A stretch of 64,000 nucleotides of DNA from Triticum aestivum (Eukaryota > Streptophyta > Magnoliopsida > Poales > Poaceae), in assembly GCF_018294505.1 (NCBI RefSeq), contig NC_057810.1:203626113-203690112 (forward strand), written 5' to 3'. The translations under genes were made by a program, and so were the position numbers. Positions 56,356-64,000 of the stretch are shown piece by piece (the stretch's first letter is position 1; every line of letters starts with the position of its first letter). The notes beneath the pieces are model-generated. The model was not told the origin of the DNA. It did no database searches and worked only from the letters and a program-made list of their open reading frames with translations.

Positions 56356-59194
56356 AATCGTTTGTATAGCACCTCATTGTACCATTGTACCTACCTATTA
56401 TGGCATTTCCATAGCCAATCCGAGATATATTTCCATGCAACTTGCCACCATTCTGTTTATTATGACACATTCCATCATTGTCATATTGCTTTGCATGATC
56501 ATGTAGTTGACATCGTATTTGTGGAAAAGCCACCGTTCATAATTCTTTCATACATATCACTCTTGATTCATTGCACATCCCGGTACACCGCCAGAGGCAT
56601 TCATATAGAGTCATATTTTGTTCCAATTATCGAGTTGTAATTCTTGAGTAGTAAGTAAATAAAAGTGTGATGATCTTCATTATTAGAGCATTGTCCCATG
56701 TGAGGAAAGGATGATGGAGGCTGTGATTCCCCCACAAGTCGGGATGAGACTCCGGATGAAAAATAACAATAGAAAAAGGCCACAAAATGAGAGAAGGCCC
56801 AAATAAAAAATATGAGAGAAAAGAGACAAGGGACAATGTTACTATCCTTTTATCGCACTTGTGCCTCAAAGTAGCACCATGATCTTCGTGATAGAGAGTC
56901 TCCTATGTTGTCACTTTTATATACTAGTGGGAATTTTTCATTGTAGAACTTGGCCTGTATATACCAATGATGGGCTTCCTAAAATTGGCCTATGTCTTCG
57001 TGAGCAAGCGAGTCGGATGCACACCCACTTAGTTTCATTTTGATCTTTCATGAACTTATAGCTCTAGTGCATCTGTTGCATGGCAATCCCTACTCACTCA
57101 CATTGATATCTATTGATGGGCATCTCCATAGCCCATTGATATGCCTAGTTGATGTGAGACTATCTCCCTCTTTTTGTCTTCTCCACAACCACCTTCTATT
57201 CCACTTATAGTGCTATGTCCATGGCTCACGCTCATGTATTGTGTGAAAGTTGAAAAAGTTTGAGAACATCAAAAGTATGAAACAATTGCTTGGCTTGTCA
57301 TCGGGGTTTTGCATGATTTAAATATTTTGTGTGATGAAGATGGAGCATAGCCAGACTATATGATTTTGTAGGGATACGCTTTCTTTGGCCATGTTACTTT
57401 GAGAAGACATAATTGCTTTATTAGTATGCTTGAAGTATTATTGTTTTATGTCAATATTAAACTTTTGTTTTGAATCTTATGGATCTGGACATTCATGCCA
57501 CAATAAAGAGAATTACATGAATAAATATGTTAGGTAGCATTACACATCAAAAATTCTGTTTTTATCATTTACCTACTTGAGGACAAGCAGGAATTAAGCT
57601 TGGGGATGCTTGATACGTCTCCAATGTATCTATAATTTTTTATTATTCCATGCTATTATATTATCTGTTCTGGATGTTTTATATGCTTTAACATGCTATT
57701 TTATATTATTTTTGGGACTAACCAATTAACCTAGAGCCCAATGCCAGTTCCTATTTTTTCCCTGTTTTTGAGTTCCGCAGAAACGGAATACGAAACGGAA
57801 TAAAACTTTCACCATGATTTTTCTTGGACCAGAAGACAAACAGGAGACTTGGACATGAAGTCGGAGGAGCCACGAGGTGGCCACAAGACCGGAGGGCGAG
57901 CCCCCACCCTTGTGAGCCCCTCATGCACCTCCTGACCTAATTCTTTTGCCTATATATTCCCATATATACCCAAACCACTAGAGGCGTCCATGAAAACACT
58001 TTTTTCACCGCCGCACCTCTGTACTCGATAGATCCCATCTAGGGACCTTTTCCAGCACCCTACCGGAGGGGGATTCGATCATGTAGGGCTTCTACATCAA
58101 CTCTATTGCTCTTCCGATGAAGCATGAGTAGTTTACCACAGACCTACGGGTCCATAGCTAGTAGCTAGATGGCTTCTTCTCTCTCTGTGATTCTCAATAC
58201 CATGTTGTCCTTGATGTTCTTGGAGATCTATTCGATGTAATACTTTTTTGCGGTGTGTTTGCCGAGATCCGATGAATTGTGGATTTATGATCAACTTATC
58301 TATGAATATTATTTGAATCTTATCTGAATTCTTTTATGCATGATTTGATATCTTTTTAATTGTCTTCGAACTATCGGTTTGGTTTGGCCAACTAGATTGG
58401 TTTTTCTTGCAATGGGAGAAGTGCTCAGCTTTGGGTTCAATCATACGCTGTCCTTTCCCAGTGACAGTAGGGGTAGCAAGGCATGTATCGTATTGTATTG
58501 TTGCCATCGAGGATAAAAATATGGGGTTTTCATCATATTACTTGAGTTAATTCCTCTACATCATGTCATCTTACTTAATGCGTTACTTCGTTCTTTATGA
58601 ACTTAATACTCTAGATGCATGCTGGATAGCGATCGATGTGTGGAGTAATAGTAGTAGATGCAGAATCGTTTTGGTCTACTTGACACGGACGTGATGCCTA
58701 TATTCATGATCATTGCCTTATATATCGTCATAACTTTGCACTTTTCTATCAATTGCTTGGCAGTAATTTGTTCACTCACCGTATTATTTTGTATCTTGAG
58801 AGAAGCCTCTAGTGAAACCTATGGCCCCCGGGTCTATTTTCCATCATATAAGTTTCTATTATCCATCATATAAGTTTCCGATCTACAATTTTGCAATCTT
58901 TTACTTTCCGATCTATAAACCAAAAATACCAAAAATATTTACTTTACCGTTTGTTTACTTTCATCTATCTCTATCAGATCTCACTTTTGCAAGTAACCAT
59001 GAAGGGATTGACAACCCTTTATCGCATTGGGTGCAAGTTGTTTGATTGTTTGTGCAAGTATTCGGTGACTTGTGCGTTGTCTCCTACAGGATTGATACCT
59101 TGGTTCTTAAACTGAGGGAAATACTTATCTCTACTTTGCTGCATCACCCTTTCCTCTTCAAGGGAAAAACCAACGCAAGCTCAAGAAGTAACCA
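56356..59194 (+). mobile_element. 5'-truncated Gypsy element, 3' internal part and 3' LTR (Sabrina/WHAM-like, tentative)
   Basis: The segment up to 57610 is the non-coding 3' internal part of a high-copy Triticeae Gypsy family, recognised from memory, ending in the purine tract AAGCTTGGGGATGCT. The LTR begins TGATACGTCTCC at 57611 and ends ACCA at 59194. No 5' LTR, gag or pol lies to the left, so the element is truncated near 56356 or was cut by a later event. The border is approximate. Confidence 0.75.
57611..59194 (+). repeat. 3' LTR of the truncated Gypsy element
   Basis: 1584 bp, TGATACGTCT to CAAGAAGTAACCA. It has a TATA-rich core near 57950-57970 (CCTATATATTCCCATATATA). Only one LTR is present, with a polypurine tract right before it, so it is a 3' LTR and not a solo LTR. 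Confidence 0.75.
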
Positions 59195-59524
59195 TATATA
59201 ATAAAGAGTAGTTTTGAGTAGGGGGCTTTGCTATTTTGCTATGATCTTGAGGGAATTAAATAATAGAAAGAATAATACGAACTATGAGAAAATAAATACA
59301 AGATATGGATATATAGACCCTGGATTCCCCTTTTGGTGGCTTAAATAGCGGCCAAGCACATTTGGATTTAGCGGGTAGTGATTTGGCTGCTCAATCCTAA
59401 AGATAAGAATATGATAGATCCCACAAGGCAACACGATGTCCATCGCACCAGGGACCAAAAGGCAAAGTGGGCTTATATTTTGTTGTTCGTTCTGTAAATG
59501 GCCTTTAGTTGTTTTTCACATTCT
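59195..59524. other. Short unassigned spacer
   Basis: 330 bases, AT-rich, no gene or repeat recognised. It ends with ATTCT, the likely left TSD of the Copia element. Confidence 0.4.
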
Positions 59525-61241
59525 TGTTGGAAATATGCCCTAGAGGCAATAATAAAAGCATTATTATTATATTTCCTTGTTCATGATAATTGTCTTTTAT
59601 TCATGCTATAATTGTATTATCTGGAAATCGTAATACACGTGTGAATACATAGACCATAACATGTCCCTAGTGAGCCTCTAGTTGACTAGCTCGTTGGTCA
59701 ATAGATAGTCATGGTTTCCTGACTATGGACATTAGATGTCATTGACAACGGGATCACATCATTAGAAGAATGATGTGATGGATAAGACCCAATCCTAAGC
59801 ATAGCACAAGATCGTGTAGTTCGTTTTGCTAGAGCTTTTTCAATGTCAAGTATCTCTTCCTTAGACCATGAGATCGTGTAACTCCCGGATACCGTAAGAG
59901 TGCTTTGGGTGTTCACAACGTAACTGGGTGACTATAAAGGTGCACTACAGGTATCTCCGAAAGTGTCTGTTGGGTTGACACGGATCGAGACTGGGATTTG
60001 TCACTCCGTATGACGGAGAGGTATCTCTGGGCCCACTCGGTAATGCATCATCAGAATGAGCTCAAAGTGACCAAGTGTTTGATCACGGGATCATGCATTA
60101 CGGTACGAGTAAAGTGACTTGCCGGTAACGAGACTGAACGAAGTATTGGGATACCGACGATCGATTCTCGGGCTTGTAACGTACCGATTGACAAAGGGAA
60201 TAGTATACGGGGTTGTTCGAATCCTCGACATCGTGGTTCATCCGATGAGATCGTCGAGGAGCATGTGGGAGCCAACATGGGTATCCAGATCCCGCTGTTG
60301 GTTATTGCCCGAGAGCCGTCTCGGTCATGTCTACGTGTCTCCCGAACCCGTAGGGTCTACACACTTAAGGTTCGGTGATTCTAGGGTTGTATGAATATGA
60401 GTATGAAGTATACCGAATGTTGTTCGGAGTCCCGGATGAGATCCCGGACGTCACGAGGAGTTTCGGAATGGTCCGGAGGTAAAGAATTATATATAGGAAG
60501 TGGTATTTCGGCCATCGGGAAAGTTTCGGGATCACCCGGTATTGTACCGGGACCACCGGAAGGGTCCCGGGGGTCCACCGGGTGGGGCCACCCATCCCGG
60601 AGGGCCCCATGGGCTGAAGTGGGAGGGGAGCCAGCCCATAGTGGGCTGGTGCGCCCCCTAGGCCCACCCCCTGCGCCTAGGGTTGAAACCCTAGGGTGGG
60701 GGGGTCGCACCACATGCCTTGGGGGGCACTCCTCCCCCCTTGGCCGCCGCCCCCTTGGGAGATTGAATCTCCCAGGGCCAGCGCCCCCCCTGGGGGCCTA
60801 TATAAAGGGAGGGGGAGAGGGGCAGCCGCACCCTGAAGTCCTGGCGCCCCCTCCCCCTGCTACACCTCTTCCTCCTCCGTCACATGCTTGGCAAAGCCCT
60901 GCCGGAGTGCTGCTGTTCCACCACCACCACGCCGTTGTGCTGCTGTTGTAGCCATCATCATCAACCTCTCCTTCCCCCTTGCTGGATCAAGAAGGAGGAG
61001 ACGTCATCCACTCCGTACGTGTGTTGAACGCGGAGGTGCCGTCCGTTCGGCGCTAGGATCTCCGGTGATAGGATCACGACGAGAACGACTACTTCAACCC
61101 CGTTCTTTTGAACCCTTCCGCTCGCGATCTACAAAGTGGTATGTAGATGCATCTCCCTTGACTCGTTGCTTAGATGAACTCATAGATGGATCTTCGTGAA
61201 ACCGTAGGAAAATTTTTAATTTTCTGCAACGTTCCCCAACA
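59525..61241 (+). repeat. 5' LTR of the Angela/BARE-1-like element
   Basis: 1717 bp, TGTTGG to CCCCAACA. TATA box TATATAAA at 60799-60806, after a GC-rich stretch; transcription likely starts about 30 bases later. Apart from small differences it reads as a standard Angela-type LTR. Confidence 0.9.
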
Positions 61242-61256
61242 GTGGCATCATGAGCT
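61242..61256 (+). other. Primer-binding site of the Copia element
   Basis: GTGGCATCATGAGCT follows the LTR directly. TGG-ATCA--GAGC is close to the initiator tRNA-Met complement (TGGTATCAGAGC), with small changes. Confidence 0.7.
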
Positions 61257-62545
61257 AGGTCTATGCGTAGTTCTCTATTGCACGAGTAGAACACAATTTT
61301 GTTGTGGGCGTAGATTTTGTCAACTTGCTTGCCGCTACTAGTCTTATCTTGCTTCAGCGGTATTGTGGGATGAAGTGGCCCGGACCAACCTTACACGTAC
61401 GCTTACGTGAGACCGGTTCCACCGACTAACATGCACTAGTTGCATAAGGTGGCTGGCGGGTGTCTGTCTCTCCCACTTTAGTTGAAGCGGATTCTATGAA
61501 AAGGGTCCTTATGAAGGGTAAATAGAAGTTGACAAGATCACGTTGTGGTTATTCGTAGGTAAGAAAACGTTCTTGCTAGAACCCAATTGCAGCCACGTAA
61601 AAGATGCAACAACAATTAGAGGACGTCTAACTTGTTTTTGCAGCAATTGTCATGTGATGTGATATGGCCAGAAGTTGTGATGAATGATGAATGATATATT
61701 GTGATGTATGAGATCATGTTCTTGTAATAGGAATCACGACTTGCATGTCGATGAGTATGACAACCGGCAGGAGCCATAGGAGTTGTCTTTATTTTTTGTA
61801 TGACCTACGTGTCATTGAAGAACGCCATGTAAATTACTTTACTTTGTTGCTAAACGCGTTAGCCATAGAAGTAGAAGTAGTCGTTGGCGTGACAACTTCA
61901 TGAAAACATGATGATGGAGATCATGATGATGGAGATCATGGTGTCATGCCGGTGACAAAGATGATCATGGAGCCCCGAAGATGGAGATCGAAGGAGCTAT
62001 ATGATATTGGCGATATCATGTCACTATTATATAATTGCATGTGATGTTTATTATGTTTATGCATCTTGTTTACTTAGAACGACGGTAGTAATTAAGATGA
62101 TCCCTTACAAAAAATTTCAAGAAGTGTTCTCCCCTAATTGGGCACCGTTGCTAAAGTTCGTCGTTTCGAAGCACCACGTGATGATCGGGTGTGATAGATC
62201 CTTACGTTCACATACAATGGGTGTAAGACAGTTTTACACATGCAAAACACTTAGGGTTAACTTGATGAGCCTAGCATGTACAGACATGGCCTCGGAACAT
62301 GGAGACCGAAAGGTCGAACACGAGTCGTATGGAAGATACGATCAACATGGAGATGTTCACCGATGATGACTAGTCCATCTCACGTGATGATCGGACACGG
62401 CCTAGTCGACTCGGATCGTGTAACACTTAGATGACTAGAGGGATGTCTAATCTGAGTGGGAGTTCATTAAAATAATTTGATTAGATGAACTTAATTATCA
62501 TGAACTTAGTCTAAAACTTTTTGCAAAATATGTCTTGTAGATCAA
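61257..62545 (+). other. Untranslated leader of the Copia element
   Basis: 1.3 kb before the gag ATG, as in BARE-1-type elements, which have long leaders with packaging and dimerisation signals. Short frames (for example 62001-62366) show no domain. A 17-base direct repeat (GATGATGGAGATCATG) occurs near 61910-61940. Confidence 0.55.
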
Positions 62546-63358
62546 ATGGCCAACGCTCATGTCAACATGAACTTCAATGCGCTGCTAGAGAAAACCAAGC
62601 TGAAAGATGATGGCAGCAACTATACGGACTGGGTCCGGAACCTGACGATTATCCTCATAGCTGCCAGGAAACAATATGTCCTAGAAGGACCGCTAGGTGA
62701 CGCTCCCGTCCCAGAGAACCAAGACATTATGAATGCTTGGCAGTCTCGTGTTGATGATTACTCCCTCGTTCAGTGCGGCATGCTTTACAGCTTAGAACCG
62801 GGGCTCCAAAAGCATTTTGAGCAACACGGAGCATATGAGATGTTCGAGGAGCTGAAACTAGTTTTCCAAGCTCATGCCCGGGTCAAGAGATATGAAGTCT
62901 CCGACAAGTTCTATAGTTGTAAGATGGAGGAAAATAGTTCTGTTAGTGAGCACATACTCAAAATGTCTGGGTTGCACAGCCGCGTGTCCCAGCTGGACAT
63001 TAACCTCCCGGATGAGGCGGTCATTGACAGAATCCTTCAGTCGCTCCCACCAAGCTACAAGAGCTTTGTGATGAACTACAATATGCAGGGGATGGTGAAG
63101 ACCATTTCTGAAGTATTTTCAATGCTGAAGTCAGCAGAGGTTGAAATCAAGAAAGAACATCAAGTGTTGATGGTCAATAAGACCACTAAGTTCAAGAAGG
63201 GCAAGGGTAATAAGAACTTCAAGAAGGACGGCAAAGATGTTGCCGCGCCCGGTAAGCCAGTTGCCGGGAAGAAGTCAAAGAATGGACCCAAGCCTGAGAC
63301 TAAGTGCTTTTACTGCAAGGGGAAGGGTCACTGGAAGCAGAACTGCCCAAATACTTAG
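62546..63358 (+). CDS. gag: Copia gag (nucleocapsid/capsid)
   Basis: 270 codons from ATG in ATCAAATGG. The UBN2/gag-type capsid region occupies the first 200 residues (NFNALLEKTKLKDDGSNYTDW near the start, LQSLPPSYKSFVMNY near residue 170). A Lys-rich linker and a CCHC zinc knuckle (CFYCKGKGHWKQNC) follow. It packages element RNA into virus-like particles. The TAG at 63356-63358 comes right after the knuckle, where Angela/BARE-1 normally reads on into pol. The cause is a one-base loss at about 63349-63351. Confidence 0.9.
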   Translation: MANAHVNMNFNALLEKTKLKDDGSNYTDWVRNLTIILIAARKQYVLEGPLGDAPVPENQDIMNAWQSRVDDYSLVQCGMLYSLEPGLQKHFEQHGAYEMFEELKLVFQAHARVKRYEVSDKFYSCKMEENSSVSEHILKMSGLHSRVSQLDINLPDEAVIDRILQSLPPSYKSFVMNYNMQGMVKTISEVFSMLKSAEVEIKKEHQVLMVNKTTKFKKGKGNKNFKKDGKDVAAPGKPVAGKKSKNGPKPETKCFYCKGKGHWKQNCPNT

Positions 63359-64000
63359 CGGATAAGAAGGCCGGCAACACCAAAGGTATATTTGATATAC
63401 ATGTAATTGATGTGTACCTTACCAGTACTTGTAGTAACTCCTGGGTATTCGATACCGGTGCCGTTGCTCATATTTGTAACTCACAGCAGGAGCTGCGGAA
63501 TAAGCGGAGACTGGCGAAGGACGAGGTGACGATGCTCGTTGGGAATGGTTCCAGAGTTGATGTGATCGCCGTCGGCACGCTACCTCTACATTTACCTACG
63601 GGATTAGTTTTGAACCTTAATAATTGTTATTTGGTGCCAAGTTTGAGCATGAACATTGTATCTGGATCTCGTTTGATACGAGGTGGCTACTCATTTAAAT
63701 ATGAGAATAATGGTTGTTCTATTTATATGAGAGACATGTTTTATGGTCATGCCCCGATGGTCAATGGTTTATTCTTAATGAATCTCGAACGTAGTGTTAC
63801 ACATATTCATAGCGTGAATACCAAAAGATGTAAAGTTGATAACGATAGTCCCACATACTTGTGGCACTGCCGCCTTGGTCACATTGGTGTCAAGCGCATG
63901 AAGAAGCTCCATGCTGATGGACTTTTAGAGTCTCTCGATTATGAATCATTTGACACATGCGAACCATGCCTCATGGGCAAAATGACCAAGACCCCGTTCT
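63352..64000 (+). CDS. pol: Copia pol, protease and pre-integrase part (partial, frameshifted from gag)
   Basis: Open to the window edge in the frame shifted one base from gag. The protease has active-site WVFDTGAVAHIC (DTGA) and the flap-like MLVGNG. The GAG_pre-integrase zinc-binding region follows (LWHCRLGHIGVKRMKKL, then CEPCLMGKMTKTPF; H-H-C-C). Integrase core and RT lie beyond 64000. No stop occurs over 216 codons, so the element is young or damaged only at the gag/pol junction. Confidence 0.85.

Larger units (their letters stand above)
59525..64000 (+). mobile_element. Copia LTR retrotransposon, Angela/BARE-1 type (3' part beyond the window)
   Basis: The 5' LTR (59525-61241) starts TGTTGGAAATATGCCCTAGA, the signature of wheat Angela and barley BARE-1 elements. 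A tRNA-Met-type primer site, a 1.3-kb leader, gag (62546) and the protease and pre-integrase part of pol follow. In Copia elements protease is followed by integrase and then RT, which matches the order seen. The right LTR and TSD lie outside the window. A one-base loss separates gag from pol. Confidence 0.9.

Noticed and set aside
57611..59194. Solo LTR
   Set aside because: A family-typical internal 3' region and polypurine tract directly precede it, so it is the 3' LTR of a truncated element.
1..64000. tRNA, rRNA, CRISPR array, prokaryotic operon signals
   Set aside because: None seen. tRNA-like matches are only primer-binding sites of retroelements; repeats are transposon derived, and the genes have spliceosomal introns.

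Overview
The window looks like nuclear DNA from a large-genome Triticeae grass (wheat, goatgrass or barley group). It holds six LTR retroelements or fragments, one inserted inside another, the end of a CACTA DNA transposon, an inverted-repeat MITE, and islands of decayed host genes. The strongest pointer to Triticeae is a Copia element of Angela/BARE-1 type running off the right edge. Family names are from memory and are less secure than the structures, which were read from LTR ends, target-site duplications (TSDs), primer-binding sites and reading frames.

Layout. 1-3981: AT-rich DNA with no supportable gene. 3982-13798 (minus): an unrecognised spliced host gene whose second coding exon is cut by element 1 (4284-13140, TSD CCCAC). 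14382-35818: element 2, same Gypsy family as element 1, opposite orientation, TSD CTCCA. It is itself split by element 3 (17387-29628, 4.1-kb LTRs, TSD CAAAA), a LARD-like element with no coding capacity. 35995-37637 (plus): a three-exon F-box/FBD gene with one in-frame stop. Taking element 2 out leaves the minus-strand host gene and the F-box gene as a divergent pair about 0.6-0.7 kb apart. 38.1-43.2 kb: degenerate direct repeats and three tandem arrays ending at a CACTA-type terminus, then a palindromic MITE. 45071-52402: element 4, a second Gypsy family. 53.4-55.5 kb: a B3-domain gene remnant. 56.36-59.19 kb: the 3' part of a Gypsy element with its 3' LTR. 59525-64000: the Angela/BARE-1-like element with a complete LTR, gag and the start of pol.

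The most unusual feature is shared by elements 1, 2 and 4. None shows reverse transcriptase, RNase H or integrase. The sense strand carries gag (plus protease in elements 1 and 2). The opposite strand of the 3' half carries a convergent gene with a PF04195-like N-terminus ('putative gypsy type transposon') and a coiled-coil C-terminal part. In elements 1 and 2 this antisense gene has a conserved exon structure with canonical splice sites. The elements probably moved using enzymes from relatives, and the antisense gene may be a family-specific accessory or regulatory gene.

Almost every host and transposon gene outside the youngest element has premature stops or frameshifts. Many stops can be explained by C-to-T (or G-to-A) change, as expected in heavily methylated DNA.
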